Shown here: positions 42,511 through 51,126 of the stretch, one piece after another
Layout: the number at the start of each line of letters is the position of its first letter
Position numbering within the stretch: the first letter of the stretch is position 1
Assembly (NCBI RefSeq): GCF_046297875.1
Contig: NZ_JBKBHD010000001.1
Coordinates: 62,001-126,000, forward strand
Direction of reading: 5' to 3'
Length of the DNA: 64,000 nucleotides
DNA from: Parvibaculum sp046297875
GTDB lineage: Bacteria; Pseudomonadota; Alphaproteobacteria; Parvibaculales; Parvibaculaceae
Position numbers and translations under genes: made by a program
Notes under the pieces: model-generated
Seen by the model: only the letters and a program-made list of their open reading frames with translations
Told to the model about the DNA's origin: nothing
Database searches by the model: none

Positions 42511-43281
42511 ATGACAGACACGCCACATATTTCGGGCCTTCGCATTTCGCGAGAAGACATGTCGCTCCTCGTCCGCGGCGCGGCGATCGATGTTGCGCCG
42601 CATCGCCATCATGCGTTGCAGATCGCGGTGGGGCTTGCCGGCCCCTTCCGTTTCGAATGCGGCGGGACGGTGGATATGTATGAAGGCGTCATCGTCGCGC
42701 CGGGGGCGGAGCATCGGCTCGACAGTCTGGGAGGCGAGGTTGCCGTGCTGCTAGCCGAGCCGGAACTCACCGCCTCGCGCGCGGTGAGCACACGGCTCCT
42801 CGGCGGAAAATCCTTGGCGCCTCTGCCCGCGGACGAAGCGGAACGGTTCCGCACCCTTTGCCAGCGGGAAGAACTGCCCTCTCCTGCCGCGGTGCTCGGC
42901 CTTCTGGCACCCGGCGCATCCTCGCCCCGCGCGCTCGATCCGCGCATCGCCGCGCTTCAGGAAAAGCTCCGCGCCCTTCCGGAAAAGCGCGCCGCCCTTG
43001 GCGAGCTTGCGGCAGAGCTTGGGCTTTCCGAAAGCCGGCTGACGCATCTCTTCAAGCGGGAGACCGGCGTATCCTTCCGCCGCTATCTGCTCTGGCTTCG
43101 GCTCAGCGATGCGATGGCGCGGGCGCTGTCGGGCACCTCGCTCACAGAAGCCGCACATACCGCAGGCTTCTCGGACTCGGCCCACCTCAGCCGCACATGC
43201 CGGGATATGTTCGGCATCAATCCGCAGGCCGTGGCGCGGCATAGCCGTTTCGTTCAAGCGGGAAACGGGGGCGGCCCCTAA
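42511..43281 (+). CDS. AraC-family transcriptional regulator
   Basis: A 256-residue regulator with an N-terminal cupin-like sensor (VAPHRHHALQIAVGLAGPFR, VAPGAEHRLDSLGG) and a C-terminal double HTH: LGELAAELGLSESRLTHLFK then SLTEAAHTAGFSDSAHLSRT and the family RDMFGINPQAV. Two starts are possible, ATG 42481 and 42511; the latter has the better upstream AATAGG. No operon partner is evident; the next gene (DUF3703) starts 30 bases later and could be co-transcribed. Confidence 0.85.
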   Translation: MTDTPHISGLRISREDMSLLVRGAAIDVAPHRHHALQIAVGLAGPFRFECGGTVDMYEGVIVAPGAEHRLDSLGGEVAVLLAEPELTASRAVSTRLLGGKSLAPLPADEAERFRTLCQREELPSPAAVLGLLAPGASSPRALDPRIAALQEKLRALPEKRAALGELAAELGLSESRLTHLFKRETGVSFRRYLLWLRLSDAMARALSGTSLTEAAHTAGFSDSAHLSRTCRDMFGINPQAVARHSRFVQAGNGGGP

Positions 43282-43311
43282 ATTTCCATGAAATCCCGGA
43301 GGAGCCCTCAC

Positions 43312-43653
43312 ATGAATTCGAAACTTCGTGCCGCCTATGACGCCGAAATGAGCATCGCCAGGGCGCTCTATCATGAGCGGGACTATGAGCGATGCTTCGT
43401 TCACCTCGAACGCGCCCATATTCTCGGCCAACGCAACTATATCCCGCATGTCGTCAATCACTGGTGGATGCTGAAGGCCGGCTGGCGCAAGAGCGACGTG
43501 CGGGAAGTTCTGGGCCAGATCGTCCGTATCATCGGCTCGGCCGGATCGCTTGTCGGCGCCGTGCCCCTTGGCAATACGGGGCGGGCAAATGTCAGCGCCA
43601 TCAAGCCGATGCCCATACCGGAAGATCTGGCCCGTTATTTCGAGGTCAGATGA
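43312..43653 (+). CDS. DUF3703 domain-containing protein
   Basis: A 113-residue cytosolic protein of the DUF3703 family (PF12487). The family pattern is visible: ALYHERDYERCFVHLERAHI, LGQRNYIPHVVNHWWMLKAG and REVLGQIVRI, ending in GNTGRANVSAIKPMPIP. Function unknown; members often stand next to oxidoreductases or regulators. ATG 43312 follows CCGGAGGAG. It lies after an AraC gene in the same direction. The 3' end overlaps a small minus-strand gene by 8 bases. Confidence 0.8.
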   Translation: MNSKLRAAYDAEMSIARALYHERDYERCFVHLERAHILGQRNYIPHVVNHWWMLKAGWRKSDVREVLGQIVRIIGSAGSLVGAVPLGNTGRANVSAIKPMPIPEDLARYFEVR

Positions 43654-43756
43654 GATAGTTCTGTGCCGTCACCTGCAGAAGCTGGATCGCATAGATGGAA
43701 AGCGCGGCGAAAGCGGCGAAGGAGAAGAACTGTTCGATACGGTTGCTGCTGGACAT
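43646..43756 (-). CDS. 36-residue membrane protein
   Basis: A 36-residue protein MSSSNRIEQFFSFAAFAALS... with one hydrophobic segment (FFSFAAFAALSIYAIQLL) and a short polar tail. Its ATG (43756) follows AAAGGAAAA at good spacing, and it lies 40 bases after the stop of the epimerase-like gene on the same strand, so it is probably the last gene of that unit. Function unknown; such peptides often modulate a membrane complex. Coding is supported mostly by the ribosome site and hydrophobic pattern. Confidence 0.5.
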   Translation of the reverse strand: MSSSNRIEQFFSFAAFAALSIYAIQLLQVTAQNYLI

Positions 43757-43796
43757 GATGTTTTCCTTTCGATGAGGGTTTGTTTCGAGGAGAGCG

Positions 43797-44795
43797 TTAC
43801 GCGAGGACAGGGGTTTGCCGGGTGGTTCCATCCGGGAGGCAGTCGAGTCCGGCGAGCGATGCCGTCACCGCGATATCGAGCGGCGTATGGGGCTCGCGGC
43901 CCAGAAAATTCGTGAGCTTGGTATTGTCGAGGCAGACGGGTGTCTGCCAGAGGTAGCGCATCTCACGCATCTCCCGGAACGTCTCGACGAAGGGCGAGAG
44001 AAGCGTCAGCGCGAGCCAGGGAAGGCGCTTCACCTTGAGATCGGGATTGCGGCTCGCGTAGCGGATCGCATCCGCCATTTCGATGCCCTGTTCGAGCCAG
44101 TGGCCGCCGAAATGGAAAACCTCGAAGGGCCTGAACTCATCGCAGCGCATCAGCAGCCGCGCCGCCGTTTCCGCCATGTCGGGCAGATAGGCCCATTGAT
44201 GGCCAACACGATGGGGGCCGGGATAGCTGATCGAGCGGAGCGTCTTGCCGGGCGTGACGAGCCCTTGCGCGAACCAGTTGTTGCCGGGCCGGGTGCCGCC
44301 GAAGAAATCTCCGGCACGAAGAATGAGAACCGGCACGCCTGCACGGGACGCGGCTTCCAGACGCTTCTCCATCTCGACGCGAAGCTTGCCCTTGCGCGTC
44401 TTCGGGTTCTGCGGCGCGTCCTCGGCGATCGGCGGAAAGGCATCGGGTCCGAAATTATAGACCGTGCCGGGAAAGAGGATGCGGGCGCCGGTTTCGCGGG
44501 CGGCGGCAATCGTGTTGTCGAGCATCGGCACCACGGTTCCGGCCCAGTTGCGATAGCCGGGCGGGTTCACGGCATGGACGATGAGGCTGGCACCTTCCGC
44601 CGCCTCGCGGACATCGCCCGCGTTCATCGCATCGCCCTTCACCCAGTCGATATAGCCCATGTCGCCAAGGGCGCGGGCAGCGGCCTTTGGCTTCCTGTGC
44701 ATGGCCCGGACCTGCCAGCCATGCTGGCGGAGAGCGCGGGCCATTTCGCAGCCGAAGCCGCCCGTAATCCCCAGAATGAGTGCCGTCGACGCCAT
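43797..44795 (-). CDS. NAD-dependent epimerase/dehydratase-like protein
   Basis: A 332-residue extended SDR-type protein. The Rossmann motif is LILGITGGFGCEMARAL, with VRAMHRKP as the cofactor-selecting strand (Arg suggests NADP), then LIVHAVNPPGYRNW, LFPGTVYNFGPDAFPP and LILRAGDFFGGTRPG. The catalytic Tyr/Lys pair is displaced (VYNFG), so it may act as an NAD(P)-binding protein rather than a classic epimerase. It is divergent from a LysR regulator across a 98-base gap holding a 20-base palindrome, which suggests control by that regulator. Confidence 0.83.
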   Translation of the reverse strand: MASTALILGITGGFGCEMARALRQHGWQVRAMHRKPKAAARALGDMGYIDWVKGDAMNAGDVREAAEGASLIVHAVNPPGYRNWAGTVVPMLDNTIAAARETGARILFPGTVYNFGPDAFPPIAEDAPQNPKTRKGKLRVEMEKRLEAASRAGVPVLILRAGDFFGGTRPGNNWFAQGLVTPGKTLRSISYPGPHRVGHQWAYLPDMAETAARLLMRCDEFRPFEVFHFGGHWLEQGIEMADAIRYASRNPDLKVKRLPWLALTLLSPFVETFREMREMRYLWQTPVCLDNTKLTNFLGREPHTPLDIAVTASLAGLDCLPDGTTRQTPVLA

Positions 44796-44839
44796 GTTTC
44801 CGTCTCCCGTTCAGCGTTTCGATGAAGGGAGAATGAGGT

Positions 44840-44859
44840 ATTCATATTCGAATATGAAT
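44840..44859. promoter_or_regulatory. Perfect 20-base palindrome between divergent genes
   Basis: ATTCATATTC followed directly by its exact complement GAATATGAAT. It lies 45 bases from the epimerase-like start (44795) and 34 from the LysR start (44894). A dyad this long and unbroken between a LysR gene and its divergent neighbour is a very good operator candidate. Confidence 0.7.
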
Positions 44860-44893
44860 TGCCTAAATTTGACGAACCTTTATACATTTTCGT

Positions 44894-45805
44894 ATGACTG
44901 ACGTTTCGCCCGGCTGGGAACTCTATCGCTCCTTCCTCGCGGTCGTCCGGGAGGGCAGCCTTTCGGGCGGCGCGCGGCTGCTCGGCCTGACGCAGCCCAC
45001 AGTCGGCCGCCATATAGATGCGCTTGAGCAATCGCTCGGTACTGCCCTCTTCACCCGCTCGCAGGGCGGCCTCGCGCCGACCGAGCTGGCGCTCGCCCTT
45101 GTGCCTCACGCCGAAGCCATGTCGATGGCGGCGGAAGCCTTGCAGCGCGCTGCCTCAGGCGAAGCGGAGGAGGACCGCGGCACGGTGCGCCTCACGGCGA
45201 GCGAAATGATCGCAACGGAAGTGCTGCCGCCGATCCTTGCGCGCTTTCACGAGGAGCACCCGCGCATAGCCATTGAGCTTGTGCTTTCGAACCGGACGGA
45301 CGACCTCATCCGCCGCGATGCCGACATCGCCATCCGCATGATCCGGCCGACGCAATCTTCCCTCGTCGCGAAGAAATGCGGCGTGATCGGGCTTGGCCTT
45401 CACGCCCACAAGAACCTGATCCAGCGCCACGGCATGCCGCAAACGATCGAAGACGCCATGAAATGTCCGATCGTCGGCTTCGACCGCGAATCCTCGATCC
45501 GGCGCCTGAAAGACCTCGCCGGCTTCCCGCTCTCGCGCGAGATATTCAGCTTCCGCTGCGACAGCGATTTCGGCCAGTTCGCGGCAATCAAGGCGGGCGT
45601 CGGCTTCGGCATGTGCCAGTATCCGCTGGCGAAACGGTATCCCGATCTCGTGCCGGTTCTGCCCGGGGCCATCGAGTTCGAGCTCGATGTCTGGATCGCC
45701 ATGCATGAGGATCTCAAGACCAGCCGCCGGATGCGCCTCATGTTCGACCACCTGGCCGCCGAAATGACCGCCTATGCGCGCGAGGCCGGGCGCCCTTCCG
45801 CCTGA
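44894..45805 (+). CDS. LysR-family transcriptional regulator
   Basis: A 303-residue LTTR. HTH: ELYRSFLAVVREGSLSGGAR then LGLTQPTVGRHIDALEQSLG, and the effector domain carries TASEMIATEVLPPILARFHE, RDADIAIRMIRPTQ and KAGVGFGMCQYPLA. Like the LysR at 40401 it has the VGRHI recognition helix, so the two may share ancestry. No ribosome site is visible at ATG 44894; AATTGCCTAAATTTGACG upstream may be a promoter with a short leader. It likely regulates the divergent epimerase-like gene. Confidence 0.9.
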   Translation: MTDVSPGWELYRSFLAVVREGSLSGGARLLGLTQPTVGRHIDALEQSLGTALFTRSQGGLAPTELALALVPHAEAMSMAAEALQRAASGEAEEDRGTVRLTASEMIATEVLPPILARFHEEHPRIAIELVLSNRTDDLIRRDADIAIRMIRPTQSSLVAKKCGVIGLGLHAHKNLIQRHGMPQTIEDAMKCPIVGFDRESSIRRLKDLAGFPLSREIFSFRCDSDFGQFAAIKAGVGFGMCQYPLAKRYPDLVPVLPGAIEFELDVWIAMHEDLKTSRRMRLMFDHLAAEMTAYAREAGRPSA

Positions 45806-45893
45806 CATGCCCCTAACAAGCCGGATGCAGCCCCGCGCCTTGCCTGCTATATGAAGCGGCAACCAAGCCTTCCCCTGCGTTACGAGGAACCGC

Positions 45894-47117
45894 ATGTCCC
45901 AGGCCGCCGCCAATTCCGCCACCGGAGAAAAGCCGAACCCACCGCTCGCGCCCTTCAACTGGGCCGACCCACTGCTGCTCGACGAACAACTGACGGAAGA
46001 AGAGCGGCTGGTGCGCGACAGCACACGCGCCTATTGCGAGGAAAAACTTTTCCCGCGCGTGAAGGACGCGAACCGCAACGAGATCTTCCATCGCGAAATC
46101 ATGAACGAGATGGGCGCTCAGGGCATGCTCGGGCTGACCCTGCCGGAGAAATATGGTTGCGCCGGTCTTTCCTATGTCAGCTACGGCCTTGCGGCTCGCG
46201 AAGTCGAGCGCATCGACAGCGGCTACCGCTCGGCGATGAGCGTCCAATCCTCGCTCGTCATGCACCCGATCTATGCCTATGGCACGGAAGCGCAGCGCGA
46301 AAAATATCTGCCGAAGCTCGCGACCGGCGAATGGGTCGGCTGTTTCGGCCTCACCGAACCGGACCACGGCTCCGATCCGGGCTCGATGGTGACGCGGGCA
46401 AAATCCGTCGATGGCGGCTATCTGCTCAACGGCGCGAAAATGTGGATCACCAATGCGCCGATTGCCGACCTCGCAGTCGTCTGGGCGAAGACCGAAGACG
46501 GCACGATCCGCGGCTTCGTCGTGGAGCGCGGCTTCAAGGGTTTCGAGACGCCGAAGATCGAAGGCAAGTTCTCTCTGCGTGCCTCCATCACCGGCGAAAT
46601 TTCACTGCAGGATGTTTTCGTGCCGGAAGAAAACCTGCTGCCGAATGTGCGCGGCCTTGCGGGGCCCTTCGGCTGCCTCAACCGCGCGCGCTACGGCATT
46701 GCCTGGGGCGCGATGGGCGCCGCCGAATTCTGCTGGCATGCGGCGAGACAATATACGCTCGACCGCAAGCAGTTTGGCCGGCCGCTTGCCGCAAACCAGC
46801 TCATTCAGAAGAAGCTCGCCGACATGCAGACGGAAATCACGCTCGGCCTGCAGGGCTGCCTGCAGCTTGGCCGCATGTTCGACGAGGGCAAGGCCGCGCC
46901 TGCCGCGATCTCTCTCATGAAGCGCAACAATTGCGGCAAGGCGCTCGACATCGCCCGCATCGCGCGCGACATGCATGGCGGCAATGGCGTTTCCGACGAG
47001 TATCACGTCATCCGCCATGTCATGAATCTGGAAGCCGTGAACACCTATGAGGGCACGCATGACGTTCATGCGCTGATCCTCGGCCGCGAGCAGACGGGTA
47101 TTCAGGCGTTCTTCTGA
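45894..47117 (+). CDS. gcdH: Glutaryl-CoA dehydrogenase
   Basis: A 407-residue acyl-CoA dehydrogenase. The FAD/substrate segments are CFGLTEPDHGSDPGSMVTRA, KMWITNAPIADLAVVWAK, ARYGIAWGAMGAAEFCWHAA, DRKQFGRPLAANQLIQKKLA, and the catalytic Glu is in NTYEGTHDVHALILGR, which is specific for glutaryl-CoA dehydrogenases. It oxidises and decarboxylates glutaryl-CoA to crotonyl-CoA, a step of lysine, tryptophan and dicarboxylate degradation; electrons go to ETF. Cytosolic. SD GAGGA before ATG 45894. It converges on btaB with a 16-base overlap. Confidence 0.95.
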   Translation: MSQAAANSATGEKPNPPLAPFNWADPLLLDEQLTEEERLVRDSTRAYCEEKLFPRVKDANRNEIFHREIMNEMGAQGMLGLTLPEKYGCAGLSYVSYGLAAREVERIDSGYRSAMSVQSSLVMHPIYAYGTEAQREKYLPKLATGEWVGCFGLTEPDHGSDPGSMVTRAKSVDGGYLLNGAKMWITNAPIADLAVVWAKTEDGTIRGFVVERGFKGFETPKIEGKFSLRASITGEISLQDVFVPEENLLPNVRGLAGPFGCLNRARYGIAWGAMGAAEFCWHAARQYTLDRKQFGRPLAANQLIQKKLADMQTEITLGLQGCLQLGRMFDEGKAAPAAISLMKRNNCGKALDIARIARDMHGGNGVSDEYHVIRHVMNLEAVNTYEGTHDVHALILGREQTGIQAFF

Positions 47118-47788
47118 TTGGCGGGCAGCGTCAGCACCGCATACCAGGCATAGCCGCGATAGAGGGGGTGGAACGAAAGTTCCGCCCCAAGCTTTTCGGC
47201 GATGGCGCGCAGTACGCGCTCAAGATCGCCGCGCGGGCTGACATGGAATTTTGCGAGCCAGCCGCGCAGCAGCGCGCGGAACCAGCGCGGCAATCGTTCC
47301 TGCTGGCCGAAATCGACGATGTGAAGGCTGCCGCCCGGCGCGAGATTGCATATCGACTGTGCAAGCGTCGTCTGCCAGTCGGGGATCATGGAGAGCGTGT
47401 AGGAGAGGTAGATGCGCTCGAAGCGGCTGACGCCGAATGTCGCATAGGGGTTGAAGCGCGTCGCATCGCCATAGCCGAGCGTCACCTCAACGCTGGCGCG
47501 TTTTGCCGCGCGATGCGCAGTGGCCAGCATCTCGCGCGAAATATCCATGCCGTAGAAGGCAGCCTCCGGGTAACGCCGTGCCGCCAGCACGAGATTGCGG
47601 CCAGTGCCGCAACCAACTTCGAGTACGTTCATGTCCGGCGCAGGCTCCAGCCCCTCGATCAGCCGGTCGCGGCCAAGCAGGTAGTAGCGCCGCGTGATGT
47701 CGTAGAAGTGGCGCTGGGTGCGGTAGACGCGATCCATCAGCCTTGCATGGCCGTCCTCGCCCTTTTCCACCGCGCTCATCGCCGTCAA
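47102..47788 (-). CDS. btaB: Betaine-lipid synthesis N-methyltransferase
   Basis: A 228-residue class I SAM methyltransferase. Motif I is NVLEVGCGTGRNLVLAARRY, preceded by RRYYLLGRDRLIEGLEP, and later GDATRFNPYATFGVSRFERI and LSYTLSMIPDWQ. The size and the N-terminal DRVYRTQRHFYDITRRYYLL pattern match BtaB, which trimethylates diacylglyceryl-homoserine to DGTS. It follows btaA with an ATGA overlap (47785-47788), so the pair is translationally coupled. The methylation order is known from the family, not from this sequence. Confidence 0.92.
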   Translation of the reverse strand: MTAMSAVEKGEDGHARLMDRVYRTQRHFYDITRRYYLLGRDRLIEGLEPAPDMNVLEVGCGTGRNLVLAARRYPEAAFYGMDISREMLATAHRAAKRASVEVTLGYGDATRFNPYATFGVSRFERIYLSYTLSMIPDWQTTLAQSICNLAPGGSLHIVDFGQQERLPRWFRALLRGWLAKFHVSPRGDLERVLRAIAEKLGAELSFHPLYRGYAWYAVLTLPANQKNA

Positions 47789-49098
47789 TCCTTCAGCACA
47801 TAGAGGTGGAAGCCGCCATAGATGGAGGAGCGGTCTCGCGCGGTGAAGGCGAGCGATTCTTCCGCCCGGTAGTCCCAGCGCGCGAGGATCGCATCGTCCA
47901 CGCGGCCCGGCAGCAGCGTCGGCTCGGCGGCGGTGCGGAAGATCACGCGGGCGCCCTTCCTCGCGGTGCGGGTGATCTGCGACCAGAGATCGTTCAGCTG
48001 TGCATCCGTCATCCAGTCCTGCGCATCGAGCAGCACATAACGGTCGAAGTTCGCCTCCGGCGCCTCGCGCAGATGGTCAGTATAGGAGGCGTTCAGCACC
48101 TCGACATTTCCGGCATGCGCCTGCAGCGCGGCGAAATTCTCGCGCTTGAGATATGGCGGCAGCGGACCCTTGCCGCCCGGTGCGTATTGGCGGGCGAAGG
48201 CCTGCCAGGCGAAGTAATTTTCCGAAAGCGGGAATGCGCAGGTAAGGCGCTCCAGCCGTTCGCGGAGAACCACGCGCATTTCGCGCCCGCCGGCCAGCGC
48301 CTCATATTGCGCCGGCGGAATGCCGAGGCCGTAAAGCGTCGAATGGCGCGTCGTCAGCCATTTGATCGTCTTGCGCTCGAAAAGCGGCGCAAGCTTCTGG
48401 TCAAAGAACCGGCGCTGACTGTCAAGAGTCGGTGCCTCCAGCAATTCGCGGAAAGACACGCCATAGAGACGCGCCGCGAGATGCGCCCAGCCGATGAAAT
48501 AGCCGAGCAGTCCGTGGCGGTAGAAGCCGCGCGCGAAAAGCGAGATGCGGCGGCGGAGCCCCATCGGCCGCTTGTCCCAATAGGCGCGCGTCGTCTCGTC
48601 GAGCTTCGGGCGCAGGAAGCGTCGATAGTCGGCAAGGTTCTCGCGCGCATCGGCTTCGCCGAAGAAGCGGTAGAAGTGGTCATGCGAGGGAAGGCTTCGC
48701 GCGCCTTCCCGCTTCAGACGGACAAGCGCCACATGGGCCGGATTGAGGTCTATCGCGGTCACGCGCACAGGTGCTGCCGTGACATAGGAGAGCGCGTTGC
48801 AGCCACCCGACGCAATGGCGACGACCCGCGTATCGGGGTTCATGTCCGGCGACAGCGCCATCGCCTCGATGTCCACCTCCGGGTCTTCCCAGATTTGCGG
48901 ATAGACGAGGCCGGTAAAGAGCCAGGTGAATAGCCGCTCGGTGAGCCCCGCGCGCGACACTGGCTTGTGGCGGTGAACTGCTTCACCGAGCCTTTTCTTC
49001 ACATCGTGGCGGGCGGCGGGCCTGAGCGTTTCGGTCGTGGCTTCGGCATAACTGTCCGGCAAGGCAGAACTCCGCTCGATAAGGATCGCGGGCGGCAT
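47785..49098 (-). CDS. btaA: Diacylglycerol 3-amino-3-carboxypropyltransferase
   Basis: A 437-residue DUF3419 protein. The hallmark blocks are GLTERLFTWLFTGLVYPQIW, EDPEVDIEAMALSPD, VAIASGGCNALSYVTAAPVR and VTAIDLNPAHVALVRLK, the SAM-binding region of BtaA. It transfers the aminocarboxypropyl group of S-adenosylmethionine to diacylglycerol, giving the phosphorus-free lipid backbone later methylated by BtaB. It probably works at the inner membrane face. First gene of the pair; a weak Pho-box-like direct repeat lies 33 bases upstream, consistent with phosphate-starvation control. Confidence 0.93.
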   Translation of the reverse strand: MPPAILIERSSALPDSYAEATTETLRPAARHDVKKRLGEAVHRHKPVSRAGLTERLFTWLFTGLVYPQIWEDPEVDIEAMALSPDMNPDTRVVAIASGGCNALSYVTAAPVRVTAIDLNPAHVALVRLKREGARSLPSHDHFYRFFGEADARENLADYRRFLRPKLDETTRAYWDKRPMGLRRRISLFARGFYRHGLLGYFIGWAHLAARLYGVSFRELLEAPTLDSQRRFFDQKLAPLFERKTIKWLTTRHSTLYGLGIPPAQYEALAGGREMRVVLRERLERLTCAFPLSENYFAWQAFARQYAPGGKGPLPPYLKRENFAALQAHAGNVEVLNASYTDHLREAPEANFDRYVLLDAQDWMTDAQLNDLWSQITRTARKGARVIFRTAAEPTLLPGRVDDAILARWDYRAEESLAFTARDRSSIYGGFHLYVLKD

Positions 49099-49131
49099 GG
49101 CCCGCTTCTCACCTGCTGCTACCTCAGTTCC

Positions 49132-49149
49132 ATGACGGCTGTACGACGA
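49132..49149 (-). promoter_or_regulatory. Weak Pho-box-like direct repeat upstream of btaA
   Basis: Read on the minus strand: TCGTCGT, four bases, CCGTCAT (49149 to 49132). Compared with the PhoB half-site CTGTCAT this gives 4 of 7 and 6 of 7 matches at the correct 11-base period. It ends 33 bases before btaA. Betaine lipid genes are PhoB-controlled in related bacteria, so the site is plausible but not strong. Confidence 0.3.
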
Positions 49150-49335
49150 TTGCAGGGAACGCGGCTTCCGAATCGCGCGGGCCCGCGTATAGTTGGAAAA
49201 ACGACGTCAAACTCCCAAGGAAGCACAGCCCCTTTCCCATCTTCGGGTGGCGAGCGGGGCGCCGGCATCATCGTGGCGCGGGACCGCCCCTCGCCGAATA
49301 GCGGATGTTCCCCCGTGGAATCGCGCAGGCCGCCA

Positions 49336-51126
49336 GTGGATCGACAAGTCCATGGACACCCGCTTTGGCGGCTGGTGCCGCTTGTCCAGAAGCACAAATG
49401 GCGTTTCTGGGGCGGCATGTCGCTCATCAATGCGGGACGCCTCCTCGAAGCCTTCATGCCGCTTTTCCTGAAACTCGGCATCGATCGAATCGCGGCGGGC
49501 GACATGCGGCTGGCAATGCCTGCGCTTGCGATTCTCGGGCTGATGGTACTGCGCTATGCCGCCTTCAATGCGGGGCGCCGCTTCGTGCGCGAGGTCGGCG
49601 TCGATGCCGCCTTCGAGCTTCGCCAACGGCTCTACTGGCACCTCGAACTGCAAGGCCCGGCATTCTTCTCGAAATTCACGACCGGCGACCTGATGGCGCG
49701 GGCGATCAACGACATCATGCTGATCCGCCAGCTTATCGGCATGGGCACCCGGCTTCTCTTCGTGCTGGGCTTTTCCGGGATCATCGCCTTCATCTTCATG
49801 TTCACCCAGTCGCCCATGCTGACGCTGCTGCTGGTCCCGGCGTTGCCCGTCTTTGCGGTCATCGGCTGGGTCATCGCCAAGCGCATCTTCGATCAGTCGA
49901 CGCTGGTGCAGGAGGGCTTCTCCAATCTTTCCTCGCAGGTGCAGGAAAACCTGAACGGCATCCGCACCATCCAGACCCATGCGCAGGAAGACCGCGAGAC
50001 GGCGCGCTTCGAACAGGCGTCCGACCGCTATGCCAAGGACTACTACCGGCTGATGTCGCTCAATTCGGGCCTTACCTCGGCCATGCTGGTCGCCACCGGC
50101 TTCACCACGCTGGTCGTGGTCGGCTATGGCGGCATGCAGGTGCTTGAAGGCTCGATGACGCTCGGCACCTTCACGGCCTTCCTCTTCTATCTCAGCATGA
50201 TGCTCGCGCCGATCCGCGAAGGCGGCATTATGGTAACGCTGTTCCAGCGCGGCGGCTCGGCGGCGGCGCGAATCTACGAAATTCTCGATCACGAGCCGGA
50301 AATCCGCGACGCGCCGGACGCCGCCCCGCTCGATACGATCGGCGGCGCGCTCACCGTTCACCATCTCTCCTACACCCATCCCGCGCAGAAAGGCGAAGGC
50401 TGGCCGGCGCTCAAGGATGTGTCGCTGGAAATAAGGAAAGGCGAGATGATCGCCCTGCTAGGCCGTGTCGGCTCCGGCAAGTCGACCCTGCTCCGCCTCA
50501 TCGTGCGTCTGCTTGATCCGCCGCCCGGCTCCATCTATCTCGACGGGCGCGACATCCGCATGCTGCCGGTGGCGCAGGTGCGCGGACAGATCGCAATGGT
50601 GCCGCAGGATCCGTTCCTCTTTGCGACCCATATCGCGCAGAATATTTCCTACGACAATCCCGACCGCGCGACCGATGAAGTCTGGCGCGCGGCGGAAAGC
50701 GCCGATCTCGAAACCACGATCCGCCGCCTGCCGGACCGGCTTGAAACGCTGGTGGGCGAGCGCGGCGTGACGCTCTCCGGCGGCCAGAAGCAGCGCGCCA
50801 GCCTGGCCCGCGGCCTTATCCGCGAGACGCCCGTGCTGCTGCTCGACGATTGCTTCTCCTCCGTGGACACGGAGACGGAAGAGTTCATCCTCTCTCGCCT
50901 GAAGGAGCTTCGCGGCGGCCGCACCACAATCATGGTGTCGCATCGCGTCTCGACAGCGCGCCATGCCGACCGGATCATCGTGCTGGACGAAGGCCGCATC
51001 GCCGAGACCGGTACGCACAAGGAGCTGATCGAGCGCGACGGACTATACGCCACGCTGGAACGCCAGCAAGGGCGTCGCAACGAATTGCAACAGGCGCTTG
51101 AGCAGGAAAGCGGGGGTGGCGCATGA
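49336..51126 (+). CDS. ABC exporter half-transporter, subunit with degenerate ATPase site
   Basis: A 596-residue type IV ABC exporter half: six membrane segments (WRFWGGMSLINAGRLLEAFM at the first) then an ATPase with Walker A GRVGSGKST, signature LSGGQKQRASLARGL, and Walker B VLLLDDCFSSVDTETE. The catalytic Glu after Walker B is Asp, a mark of the degenerate site in heterodimeric exporters. The start is uncertain: GTG 49336 gives the family N-terminus (HPLWRLVPLV); GTG 49315 and ATG 49132 are alternatives. The stop overlaps the next gene by ATGA. Confidence 0.87.
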   Translation: MDRQVHGHPLWRLVPLVQKHKWRFWGGMSLINAGRLLEAFMPLFLKLGIDRIAAGDMRLAMPALAILGLMVLRYAAFNAGRRFVREVGVDAAFELRQRLYWHLELQGPAFFSKFTTGDLMARAINDIMLIRQLIGMGTRLLFVLGFSGIIAFIFMFTQSPMLTLLLVPALPVFAVIGWVIAKRIFDQSTLVQEGFSNLSSQVQENLNGIRTIQTHAQEDRETARFEQASDRYAKDYYRLMSLNSGLTSAMLVATGFTTLVVVGYGGMQVLEGSMTLGTFTAFLFYLSMMLAPIREGGIMVTLFQRGGSAAARIYEILDHEPEIRDAPDAAPLDTIGGALTVHHLSYTHPAQKGEGWPALKDVSLEIRKGEMIALLGRVGSGKSTLLRLIVRLLDPPPGSIYLDGRDIRMLPVAQVRGQIAMVPQDPFLFATHIAQNISYDNPDRATDEVWRAAESADLETTIRRLPDRLETLVGERGVTLSGGQKQRASLARGLIRETPVLLLDDCFSSVDTETEEFILSRLKELRGGRTTIMVSHRVSTARHADRIIVLDEGRIAETGTHKELIERDGLYATLERQQGRRNELQQALEQESGGGA

